Source: a virus. Taken from it: DNA of 40,770 nt. The notes beneath the pieces are model-generated. The model did no database searches. It saw only the letters and a program-made list of their open reading frames with translations, and was not told where the DNA came from. This document shows positions 1 through 7,750 of this stretch, one piece after another. Every line of letters begins with the position of its first letter. The first letter of the stretch is position 1. The stretch is taken from IMG/VR virus record IMGVR_UViG_3300025526_000005, positions 1 through 40,770 of that record. One strand, 5' to 3'. A program made the position numbers and the translations under genes.

Positions 1-110
1 GTTTGAAATTCGACCTTGATGTAACCGAGCGGAAAGTTTGAAAAGGGTCGTGGAAAGTTTGTAAAGGGTCAGAACGGCTCAACAAGTCGGTAACGCGGAA
101 AGGGTCAGAA
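1..110. repeat. Left-end transposase-binding repeats (attL-like)
   Basis: Two near-identical 19-bp direct repeats, GGAAAGTTTGAAAAGGGTC at 31-49 and GGAAAGTTTGTAAAGGGTC at 52-70, start 21 bp apart, which places them on one face of the helix. Bases 1-8 (GTTTGAAA) look like the inner part of a third copy cut by the window edge. A shortened copy (GGAAAGGGTC) lies at 97-106. The same unit occurs inverted at the right edge (40607-40729). By analogy with the L1-L3 and R1-R3 sites of phage Mu these are probably the sites where the transposase holds the phage ends. The exact left terminus is not visible and probably lies just before base 1. Confidence 0.75.
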
Positions 111-398
111 ATGACCGGCTGGGCACTTCTCGGTGGCCAGCTTGGCTTTGAGGCGGGTGAAGCAGCCACATTCGGGATGGCTGCAACGGGCATCGGAGGC
201 GCGGAAGTATCCACACTGGTTGCTCTCGCAGATCTGGCGGTGTTCGGCGGCCTTCGCGGGGGTGAGCCAGATCTTTTGGCCGGTGGCGGCCGCGCGCAGG
301 ACTCGACCGGCGGCGCGCAGAGCGTTCTCGGCCTGGCGTTGTAACGGTGGCAGCGGGGTTTCGCGGGTGACGATGCGGCCGGTGATGCGGAAGCCCAT
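105..398 (-). CDS. Small cysteine-rich protein, last gene of the late operon
   Basis: 97 residues, ATG start. The C-terminal half has six cysteines (C57, C62, C72, C77, C79, C92) in a CxxxxC, CxxxxCxC, CP pattern, which suggests a small zinc-binding or disulfide-knotted domain. Proteins with this spacing and a C-terminal 'CP.G.(W/F)' ending recur at the ends of phage tail operons. No enzymatic motif is visible and the function is unknown. It lies 8 bp downstream of the large tail gene in the same direction. Its stop codon is only about 35 bp inside the second left-end repeat, so it is the terminal gene of the leftward transcript. It could be a tail-tip accessory protein, but this is inference from position. 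Confidence 0.7.
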   Translation of the reverse strand: MGFRITGRIVTRETPLPPLQRQAENALRAAGRVLRAAATGQKIWLTPAKAAEHRQICESNQCGYFRASDARCSHPECGCFTRLKAKLATEKCPAGHF

Positions 399-406
399 AC
401 TGTTAT

Positions 407-3400
407 TTAGAGCAGTATCGCCTGAAGCATGGCGGTATCGTCGCCCAGGATCGGCTCAATGCCCTCGGATCGTTGCGATCCACCCATGCAACTGTTGCCG
501 GAGATGTCCCGTCCGATCGCGAACACGCTTCGGCCTAAGGGTGCCGTGCTGATGGTTCCTCCGCTGCCGAGGAATTCGCACGAGACTGAGTTCTCGCCGA
601 TGTCGTCCTCGAAGAAGAGGTAGCCGCCATCCGGATCGATCCAATAGCCGGTCTGAAGCAAACAGTGGCTGGCGTCTCCGATATCGGCCACGTTACGGAC
701 CTGCTTCCGTTCCTCGAAGATGGTGCGGATGCCAATGAGCGATCCCTGGAGGCTGACGATCGCGCCGCCATCAGTCCCGAAACCGGACTGCCAGGCAGGT
801 GGCAGGGCATGCCAGGCATCGGAATCGACCATGGCCCAGCGCCAGTCGGAGTCGCCGCGGGAGGTTTGCAAGAGCCATGCATCGCCGCTGCACGCATCAT
901 TCGAGATGGATGCGCCGACCACACTGGAAGCGGTGGATGCATCTTCCCAGTCACCCATTGTATCCGCTCCCGCGTTTTTCGGTGTCCCCTCGTAATAGCC
1001 TTTCGGCTGGCCACCGGTGGCACACGTCGGCGCCGGGGAAGGCCAGGTCGCATCGACCTCCGCGATCGCACTGCCGCTCCGCGATCGCACCTGGAATTGC
1101 TGCGGGAGCATGATCTGGACCCGATCCAATTGGTTCAGGCAACTGCCGACCTGGTTGTAGCACTCGGACGAGAGCGAGAGCGCGGGTGCCTGACCGAATC
1201 CTTCCGGGGCGTCCGGGCGCACCTGGTCGAGGTGCGGAGTCGGGACTGTGGCGATGGAAGTGAGCCATTTCAGGCCGTGCGACTGAAAGCAGAGCGACTC
1301 AAAAGTGTAACAAAAGACTGCGGAGACACCGAACGTGCAGGCCTGCTCTTTCGTGGTCTGGGCATCGACAAATCCTTCGCACATGCCGCGCAGGTAGAAA
1401 TCGGCCTGCATCCACCATTCTGACGTGAGGGGCGTATCGTGGGCGTCCTGACGGTTGTTGCCGTCCTCGTAGGGCTTCTTGAATAGCTGCAGGAAGTAAA
1501 AGTGTGGGAAGCACGCGCCATGCGGATTGTCCGGCAGGCCCCAGACATCTGTGTCGGTGTTCTGCACGTAAGAGGAGTTTCCTTGCTGGCCCAAGTTGTG
1601 GCCCAAGACCAGGTCGTAGCCGCCCCCGACGCAATGCAGCCCGCGCTCCTGCAGGATGAGGTACTCGCGCAGGGCGTTTTCCATGGTGCGGTAATCTTCC
1701 GCTTGCAGAGCAGCGGCATCCCAAGTGTCGGTATTGCGATCCAGGCTGGCTGGAGCGGCGTCGTGATGATGGAAGCGCCCCTTGAAGGTGAGCTTGATGA
1801 CGGTCACGCCGAACTCGATATCCTCGACGGCCGATTCAATTTCCGGCATCGGCTCGTAGATGCGGCAGCTTTTGTACCGGGCGATACGTCGCGCCTGGCA
1901 GTCCAGATCCTCCTCATCACAGAGCCAGCGGTTCGTGTTGCCGGCGTAGCGCCAGCCGCTGAATGCTTCCGGGGCTACCGAGACGTTTTGGCCGTAATCA
2001 AATTGCCGTTTCAGACCGGCGTTGTAGCCCACCAGGCCATGGTAAAAGTGGCAGCGATCGCTCCAGAAATGGTAATCCGAGTAAGCGTCCGGCTTCCAAA
2101 TGCTTTCGTCCTGATGGCCGTAGACCTTGAGCTGCGTGCCCATGAGCCATTCATTCGTGAACTGGCCCGGATCGGCCAAGGCCCGAATGCCATCCCGGAC
2201 ATAGACCGTTCCGGCGCCGGTGAAGGTCGCGGCCGTCGCCGTGAAGGTGGCGTCCTGGGGAATGGTGTCGCCATCGTGGGTTATCGTTCCGCCGCGGACG
2301 ACGTATTCCCGGCCGATCACCAACGTCTCGATCGGCGTACGGCTCGGGCCGATCCCCTGGAACTGGTCCAGCTCCACGCCGCTGACGGCCACGAAGCGCT
2401 TGAACCAGCACACGGTCTTGCCGTCTTCCACTGCGTAGCCCAGGAACGCCGCGCGCGGCAGCACGCGCACGAATTGGCTCAGCCGCCGGGCCGCGTCAAA
2501 GACGGCATTGGAATTTACCTCACCGGTGAAGCTCCCGGCCGGCCCCGGTGCATCGTGCGTGTTGAGAATCGCGCCGGTGGTGAAATAGGATTCCCCGAGC
2601 TGGTCGGAGTCGCTTTCGTCCTGGCCGGAACCATCGAGCCCGCTTACGAGCGTAGTGCGGGCGCTGGCCAGGCGCAGGACCAGGTAGAGGTCATGATGCT
2701 GCGGTTGATAATTCAGGAGCTCGGAACATTCCACGCGGATCTCGCCTGCGTCCGAGAGAAATTCCGCCCCCCCCGGCAATTGCACGCGCAGGTTTGGCGC
2801 GAGGATGGCCGGTTCGAAAATGATGATTTGCGGCGCGAGCCCATCCTCATCTGGCGTGACCGTGACCGTCTTGAGCAGGGTTGATCCGGACCAAAACTCG
2901 ACCGGGCACGGGGCGGCCAGTTCCGCGACCGTCAGGAGCGCCGAGGCCAGAACGAATTCCCCTTGGTATTGGTGCGCGGGCGTGCCGGATTGCAGGTGCG
3001 TCAGAATCGTCGCGGCCGGGAGAGAGGTATCTGGATCGCACTCGGCCAGGTAAAGCGGGTAAACCGGGTCGATTTCATCGCCTGAGATTTGGCCCATGTT
3101 CGGCGCGAGATGGTATTGGCTGGTCAGGAAACGCTCCCGATCGAAGGCGAATTCCAGCCACTTTTCCTGCGTGTCCCGCTCCGAGGCTGTGCCGCGAAAA
3201 TCGTGCGTGAAGGCATTCAGGAATCGTGGCAGGTGATCGCCCCAATTGCGCTTGATCGATGCGCCGCCGCTGTATGGTCCCTCGATCCATTCATCGATCG
3301 GCAGGATCTCCACTGACCCGTTGTTGAACCAGACCAGGTACCAGCGCGGCGTTTTGACTACCTGCGCGATGTGGCCAGGCTGCTCCGGACAAGTGCCCGG

Positions 3401-4066
3401 ATAAGCCCGGATCTCACCGGTATAAAGGTTCGTGAAAAAGATCTGGTAATCAGGGATCTCGCCATTCTCGCAATCCGCCAGATCGACCGGGACCGCCATG
3501 AACCCGCCATAGCTATTCCCGTGCGGCGAGAGGTTGTTCGTGCGAATCCGGTAATGGGTCACGGCCGCGCTGAAGGCCGGGGAAGCGAGCACCAGGTTGG
3601 GACTGATCGCGCCGCGTTGCACCTTGCCCAGAGCCCAGATGGCCTCCGGTTCCGTGGGCACTCCCGACATCCCGTAAAGCTCCACGCCGCCCGCTGCCGG
3701 ATTGGCGATCCGCTCATCCTCACTGGCCAGACCGATCGCGTCCGCGCCGAAGACGAATGAGTTGATGATGCAGGCGAGATTCGCCCCCTCGGGTTCACCA
3801 GGGCCAGCTAAAGGCCAGGTGCCTTCATCCGCCTTGAGGTTTTGGTAGAAGTGGAAGAATTCCGTCTGCGGCGGGAAGAGGAAACCGCCATCCGAATTGC
3901 GGATCTGGCGGAACGGGCTGATGCCGTAGTAAACGACCCGCTCGCAGCTATCCCCGGCGTTGCACCGCAACCGATCGTTGAAGGCGTCCGCGACCTTCGC
4001 CAGTTGCGTGCTCGTGACCGGATCGCCCGGCGCGACCGGCGGCACTTTGGTCCAGGTGAGGGCCAC
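407..4066 (-). CDS. Large tail protein (probable central fibre/baseplate-type)
   Basis: 1219 residues from a GTG start (ATG is absent nearby; the preceding gene ends 15 bp upstream). It is the largest protein of the window. It is rich in aromatic residues, glycine and cysteine and has no signal peptide or transmembrane segment. The N-terminal ~35 residues resemble the short N-terminal segments of particle-bound phage proteins. I recognise no catalytic domain and no typical fibronectin or beta-helix repeats. Its place at the distal end of the tail module, after tape measure and minor tail genes, fits a tail-tip or receptor-contact protein. The many cysteines (for example CNAGDSC and C-rich pairs near residues 720-730) are unusual for a cytoplasmic phage protein and may form disulfides or bind metal in the virion. 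Confidence 0.75.
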   Translation of the reverse strand: MALTWTKVPPVAPGDPVTSTQLAKVADAFNDRLRCNAGDSCERVVYYGISPFRQIRNSDGGFLFPPQTEFFHFYQNLKADEGTWPLAGPGEPEGANLACIINSFVFGADAIGLASEDERIANPAAGGVELYGMSGVPTEPEAIWALGKVQRGAISPNLVLASPAFSAAVTHYRIRTNNLSPHGNSYGGFMAVPVDLADCENGEIPDYQIFFTNLYTGEIRAYPGTCPEQPGHIAQVVKTPRWYLVWFNNGSVEILPIDEWIEGPYSGGASIKRNWGDHLPRFLNAFTHDFRGTASERDTQEKWLEFAFDRERFLTSQYHLAPNMGQISGDEIDPVYPLYLAECDPDTSLPAATILTHLQSGTPAHQYQGEFVLASALLTVAELAAPCPVEFWSGSTLLKTVTVTPDEDGLAPQIIIFEPAILAPNLRVQLPGGAEFLSDAGEIRVECSELLNYQPQHHDLYLVLRLASARTTLVSGLDGSGQDESDSDQLGESYFTTGAILNTHDAPGPAGSFTGEVNSNAVFDAARRLSQFVRVLPRAAFLGYAVEDGKTVCWFKRFVAVSGVELDQFQGIGPSRTPIETLVIGREYVVRGGTITHDGDTIPQDATFTATAATFTGAGTVYVRDGIRALADPGQFTNEWLMGTQLKVYGHQDESIWKPDAYSDYHFWSDRCHFYHGLVGYNAGLKRQFDYGQNVSVAPEAFSGWRYAGNTNRWLCDEEDLDCQARRIARYKSCRIYEPMPEIESAVEDIEFGVTVIKLTFKGRFHHHDAAPASLDRNTDTWDAAALQAEDYRTMENALREYLILQERGLHCVGGGYDLVLGHNLGQQGNSSYVQNTDTDVWGLPDNPHGACFPHFYFLQLFKKPYEDGNNRQDAHDTPLTSEWWMQADFYLRGMCEGFVDAQTTKEQACTFGVSAVFCYTFESLCFQSHGLKWLTSIATVPTPHLDQVRPDAPEGFGQAPALSLSSECYNQVGSCLNQLDRVQIMLPQQFQVRSRSGSAIAEVDATWPSPAPTCATGGQPKGYYEGTPKNAGADTMGDWEDASTASSVVGASISNDACSGDAWLLQTSRGDSDWRWAMVDSDAWHALPPAWQSGFGTDGGAIVSLQGSLIGIRTIFEERKQVRNVADIGDASHCLLQTGYWIDPDGGYLFFEDDIGENSVSCEFLGSGGTISTAPLGRSVFAIGRDISGNSCMGGSQRSEGIEPILGDDTAMLQAILL

Positions 4067-4081
4067 AACAGATCAAGAGGA

Positions 4082-4462
4082 TCAAAGGTCGCAGGCCGTG
4101 TTCGCCGTTTTGCAATCGGCGGTATTGGCCTTTGCGTAGATGGCGGCCAGCGCGACAATGCAGATGCGATCCAGGGGCGGCACACGGGTGATCCGTGCCC
4201 CAGCGAAGCTACCGCCCGTCGCGGAACTCAATTCGAGGTAATTGGTGGCATCGAGATTTTCGACCAGCAGATGGCATGGGAAGGTGATGTTGGCCGGGAT
4301 AGCCAGCAGCACATCCGCCGCTTCCGTGATGTTCTGCAGGAACTTCGCGGAGTAATTGCCCGTCTGGTTGATGGTCTTCGTCGCGCTCGCCCCGTTGGCC
4401 GAGTCGACCCCGCCGTTTTTAATGCTCTTGAAAGAAACTGATTTGCTGATCTCGTTTGCCAT
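4082..4462 (-). CDS. Putative minor structural protein
   Basis: 126 residues, ATG start. A Ser/Thr/Asn-rich first third is followed by a beta-rich part with the segment LLVENLDATNYLELSS. That phrase recurs in small phage proteins that look like jelly-roll or immunoglobulin-like decorations. It lies between the 57-residue gene and the 1219-residue tail gene, in one transcription direction with short gaps (6 and 15 bp). No enzymatic motif is visible. The role is unknown; a small beta-sandwich tail or fibre-attachment protein is a reasonable guess. Confidence 0.7.
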   Translation of the reverse strand: MANEISKSVSFKSIKNGGVDSANGASATKTINQTGNYSAKFLQNITEAADVLLAIPANITFPCHLLVENLDATNYLELSSATGGSFAGARITRVPPLDRICIVALAAIYAKANTADCKTANTACDL

Positions 4463-4468
4463 AAATTC

Positions 4469-4642
4469 CTAACCCCACTTCGGGACGAAGCCTTTTCCGC
4501 CGCCCTGGTTTTTCGTCGCGTAGGTGCGTACGGTCTGACCCCGTGTGGTGCGCGTGACTCGCACGCCCGGTGCAGTGTTGATGCGGCTGCGCACATCCAA
4601 ATCTTTGCGCAGGTTCGTTACATCTGACTTTTTGGCGATCAT
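4469..4642 (-). CDS. Short basic protein in the tail operon
   Basis: 57 residues (MIAKKSDVTNLRKDLD... ending KGFVPKWG). The ATG overlaps the stop of the upstream gene as ATGA, and the stop is 6 bp from the next start. This is the arrangement used throughout the operon and is the main reason to accept it. The protein is strongly basic and Thr/Arg-rich with no membrane segment. No family is recognised. Confidence 0.55.
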   Translation of the reverse strand: MIAKKSDVTNLRKDLDVRSRINTAPGVRVTRTTRGQTVRTYATKNQGGGKGFVPKWG

Positions 4643-5421
4643 GCTCCGTACTGGTCGTGGACGAATGTGTTAAGGGGCGCTGCCCCGATATACCACCATT
4701 CCTGGTTGATCTCCCAAGTTGTGGAGGTCAAAGGCTCGACTGTGGGAAATTTCTTCATCCACCAGCCAGGCTGAACGTCAAACAGGATGCGCTCAGGGGT
4801 AAGAGGACCGCCTGTGCTCGGGTCGTTTCCCCCCACGAGATTTTCGGCGAGAATTACTCCATCCACGCCGGTAAAGTTGGGGCGCACTCTCGAACCAGTA
4901 GGGACGATCATCTTGCGCCGAATGGCTCCGCCAGAGATCGGCTTGCTTTCCACGCCGAGCTGGATGGATCGAAGCAAGTTGCCAATCACTAATTTCCCGG
5001 CAGTGTCGAATGGAATAGTGGCGATGAACTCGGCGTAATCCAGCTCGTCACTGATGACTTTTTCAGCATCGCGCCGGAGAGCGATCACCACATCGACCGG
5101 AGCGCTGGCAAGTACGCTGTAAACCTTCGGGATATCCCAGATGTTTTTTTCTGTCTCGATGGGTGCCAGGCTGAAGATGTCCGCCATCGGAGTATCCCGA
5201 TCGACGGACTCTGTCCCGCCGATGTAAATGCGGATCTCCTGGTATCCACCCTCAGACATCTCGACGACTTCATAGCGAAGGCCGAGAGACCGGGCCGCGT
5301 TCGCTTGCAGGAGAATATTTGTCGGCGTGCCGCGATAACGGCGTACAACTGAAACTCCTGTCCGCTGGTCGTAAGCGTACTCGTCTGCGAGCTGCGTGAA
5401 ATTGCCGCCGTAAAAACTCAT
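4639..5421 (-). CDS. Probable tail protein downstream of tape measure
   Basis: 260 residues, ATG overlapping the tape-measure stop (ATGA). Mixed alpha/beta composition, no signal peptide, no recognised catalytic motif. The ending is aromatic, with WWYIGAAPLN near the C-terminus. The gene directly after a tape measure usually encodes a distal-tail or baseplate-hub protein, and I infer that role here from position only. The stretch from about 4.6 to 7.3 kb looks less GC-rich and less biased in codon third positions than the head genes, which suggests the tail module has a separate origin. Confidence 0.65.
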   Translation of the reverse strand: MSFYGGNFTQLADEYAYDQRTGVSVVRRYRGTPTNILLQANAARSLGLRYEVVEMSEGGYQEIRIYIGGTESVDRDTPMADIFSLAPIETEKNIWDIPKVYSVLASAPVDVVIALRRDAEKVISDELDYAEFIATIPFDTAGKLVIGNLLRSIQLGVESKPISGGAIRRKMIVPTGSRVRPNFTGVDGVILAENLVGGNDPSTGGPLTPERILFDVQPGWWMKKFPTVEPLTSTTWEINQEWWYIGAAPLNTFVHDQYGA

Positions 5422-6665
5422 TCTTCCTTGATCGCCCGATCGATCGATTGCAGGCGGCTGACCATTTCCCTCTGGAGTCGCACTTGTTCTTTCAGTTCCT
5501 GTTCGCGGTCGCGCCGCCTTTGCGAACCCTTCAGCCCGAAATCCGCTTGGACATCGATCGCTCGATTTAACGTTTGCAGTTCACGCCCGAGGCTCTGTCG
5601 ATGGGACCTCTTGGCCCGCCGCAAGTATGACTGGTACATGGAAGGGGTCGCGCCGGACTCATCGAGCTGTTCAAGGACATCATCCGCCTCGCTGCCTAGC
5701 AACGTCCTGAGCTGAGTGCGCATGGCGTCCAGCTGCGTGGAGCTTCGGGATCGATTTCCTTTATCGACATCGCGCCGGGCGAGAGTGTCCGAAAAGCTCG
5801 CTCCGGTTGGATAGAAGGATTGCATTGCATCGGTGAGCCACTCATCACCACGAGCACTAACCCAGTTCCCGACCCGGTTCCCGCCGAACGGACTATATTG
5901 GTTTAAGGCGCGGCCGAATGTTTTCAAACCACCACCCGCAAGAAACTTCCCGCCGGTGAGCCACGCGTTTGCTTGAGTCCTAAGCAGAGTCCCGAGTCCA
6001 GCCCCGAACTGATCGACCTTCTCACCCGCTCCGGCTAACACCTCTTGATTGCTTTGCTCGATGGTGCTCAGAGGCCTCTGCAAGGTGCCGCCTAGTCCTT
6101 TTCTCGATGCCTCCGCGACTTCCGTAAAACCTTGCCCGAGCAGCCGCAGGCCCGCCGCATACTGTTCCGCGCTCACCGCGCCTTCTCGCATCCGTTGCGT
6201 GAGTGATAGAAAGAGCCGCTCAGCGTCCTGGCCTCGCAGGTCTTTCTCCGAGAAGCCTAGGATCGACATCCCTCGCATCGCATTGCCGCCGCCGCGGGGG
6301 ACCATCCCGGACTGGAATTGAGCGACGATCTGGGAAAATTGCTTATATGAATCAGCCAGGGCATCAAACTCAGTGCCGGTCTCGCCCGCGCCCTTCCTTA
6401 GTTTGAGAAGGAAATCCACTGAAGTTCCCGCAGCACGCGACATCTTCTCCAACTCTTGTGCTTGCTTCGCCTCGCCTAAAATACTGTTGGCGATCCCACC
6501 CGCAGCGGCGATGCCGGCAAAACGAGCACCGAACCTTGTGAAAATCCCGTCGAGCCCAAGAGCGCTCGTTTTAATCTTGTCTACGGATTGCTCGACAGCT
6601 TTGGCATGTTGAGCAAAGGCTCCAGTGCCGTTTGCTCGCACGTTTAAAACAAAGTCAGCGCCCAT
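5418..6665 (-). CDS. Tape-measure protein (short)
   Basis: 415 residues, ATG start. The N-terminus (FVLNVRANGTGAFAQHAKAV) is typical of tape-measure proteins, followed by long Ala/Gln/Glu-rich helices. A hydrophobic patch around residues 48-65 (FAGIAAAGGIANSILG) matches the small hydrophobic segment that many tape measures carry. The C-terminus is a long charged helix (QRRRDREQELKEQVRLQREM). At about 0.15 nm of tail per residue the length would give a tail of only ~60 nm. It is followed with ATGA overlap by a probable hub gene and preceded by a chaperone-position gene, the usual order. This is much shorter than the tape measures of most contractile phages. Confidence 0.8.
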   Translation of the reverse strand: MGADFVLNVRANGTGAFAQHAKAVEQSVDKIKTSALGLDGIFTRFGARFAGIAAAGGIANSILGEAKQAQELEKMSRAAGTSVDFLLKLRKGAGETGTEFDALADSYKQFSQIVAQFQSGMVPRGGGNAMRGMSILGFSEKDLRGQDAERLFLSLTQRMREGAVSAEQYAAGLRLLGQGFTEVAEASRKGLGGTLQRPLSTIEQSNQEVLAGAGEKVDQFGAGLGTLLRTQANAWLTGGKFLAGGGLKTFGRALNQYSPFGGNRVGNWVSARGDEWLTDAMQSFYPTGASFSDTLARRDVDKGNRSRSSTQLDAMRTQLRTLLGSEADDVLEQLDESGATPSMYQSYLRRAKRSHRQSLGRELQTLNRAIDVQADFGLKGSQRRRDREQELKEQVRLQREMVSRLQSIDRAIKEE

Positions 6666-6674
6666 AAATAGCGT

Positions 6675-7280
6675 TCAGTTTGTCGTCAGCCTACGAATGT
6701 CTGCACTCTCAGCCGCTCCGACCCACTCACTGCGACCGCTGTCTTCCTCGAAGCACGCCAGGTCCCATAAGGCTTCACGAACAGGATAACTCAAGGCCCC
6801 AGCACGCGATTCACCTAGGCACAATTGCAGACGAACCTTAAGGACCTGCAGAAAAGGGGCGTGGCAGATCGATGTATGGACCGTCCTTTGTGTTTCCCAA
6901 CGGACGGGCTCACTGAACGAATCTTCGAGATATCTTTCAATCGCTGTTTGCGCCGCGATCCTACCGGCAAGGCCAAAACGGCGAGCTAACTGCCAACCCC
7001 AAAACCGTAAACGCCATGCCGTGCGAAGCCGGTGCATCGCGGTTGCAGCCTCATCGCAAGGGCGGGTCAGGACGTAGAGTGTCGTGACCATTTTCCCAAG
7101 GGTGGCGAGCCTCATCGTGACTCCGTCGACAGTTACGGCTTCCATCTCGCCTGTGAGGAATGGACTCTTGAGGTGCCATAGAAGCAGGGCGTGATCGATC
7201 GTCAGTGGGACAAGCTGAACGCCGAGGACCTTTGTGCGGTCCCATCGCCCTTGCGCATATTCTGAAGTGAATGTCTCCAC
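6675..7280 (-). CDS. Tail-assembly-chaperone-position protein
   Basis: 201 residues from a GTG start; the upstream gene ends 5 bp before it. It is mostly helical and Trp/Leu/Arg-rich, for example DHALLLWHLKSPFLTG near residue 29 and RLRFWGWQLARRFGL near residue 90. There is no signal peptide or known catalytic motif. It sits between a candidate tail-tube-type protein (7286-7738) and the tape measure, where most long-tailed phages encode tail-assembly chaperones, often with a frameshift. I saw no clear slippery site that would extend it. The function is inferred from position only. Confidence 0.65.
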   Translation of the reverse strand: METFTSEYAQGRWDRTKVLGVQLVPLTIDHALLLWHLKSPFLTGEMEAVTVDGVTMRLATLGKMVTTLYVLTRPCDEAATAMHRLRTAWRLRFWGWQLARRFGLAGRIAAQTAIERYLEDSFSEPVRWETQRTVHTSICHAPFLQVLKVRLQLCLGESRAGALSYPVREALWDLACFEEDSGRSEWVGAAESADIRRLTTN

Positions 7281-7285
7281 TTCTT

Positions 7286-7738
7286 TTAAACCGCCTCGGT
7301 GAGCAGTTGCGCCACGGTCAAGCTGGATGTCTTTGGTCGGAAGCAGGACAAGCGGATTGCACCCTGGCCATCCACAAAGGTGCGTTGCGCCCCGCCGAGA
7401 TAAATGTAGTCGCCGTTATGGCCAAGGTCGCTCGACCCCGTATCCGGCAGGTTGCTCAGGGTGATCTTGGCCGGGATGGGCGGATATTTCAGCGCCTTCA
7501 TGGCGTCGGCGAGCGAGCCTGATCCGGCAATCTTTTTCGGGATGATCATGAGGTTGCAATACTCGCGCTCATCATGTTTGCGGAAGCCGAGCAGCTCCTT
7601 GTAACCATCCATGAACTCCTCAATCGAGGCGCGCTGCTCGCCTTCCACTGAATTAGTGAACGCGGCGATCGCGTCCGCGCCGTCGATCACGACCGTGCCG
7701 TCCACTCCCCACACTGAAGCTGTTCCGTACTGTTTCAT
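7286..7738 (-). CDS. Candidate tail-tube/major tail protein
   Basis: 150 residues, ATG start. The protein begins with beta-rich sequence (MKQYGTASVWGVDGTVVIDG) and ends with a strand-rich segment, a composition common in tail-tube and tail-terminator folds. It lies upstream of the chaperone-position and tape-measure genes, where the major tail protein is normally found. A run of nine or more T (in the transcript direction) occupies the short gap before its ATG, so no normal Shine-Dalgarno sequence is visible. Homology is not recognised, and the assignment rests on gene order and fold impression. Confidence 0.6.
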   Translation of the reverse strand: MKQYGTASVWGVDGTVVIDGADAIAAFTNSVEGEQRASIEEFMDGYKELLGFRKHDEREYCNLMIIPKKIAGSGSLADAMKALKYPPIPAKITLSNLPDTGSSDLGHNGDYIYLGGAQRTFVDGQGAIRLSCFRPKTSSLTVAQLLTEAV

Positions 7739-7750
7739 AAAAAAAAAGAC

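Noticed and set aside
1502-2884. Plus-strand open frame of 460 codons opposite the large tail gene
   Set aside because: Shadow; the minus frame covers the whole region and continues on both sides.
7739-7750. Run of A/T before gene 7286-7738 considered a terminator
   Set aside because: No GC-rich stem precedes it in the transcript direction, and the operon clearly continues.
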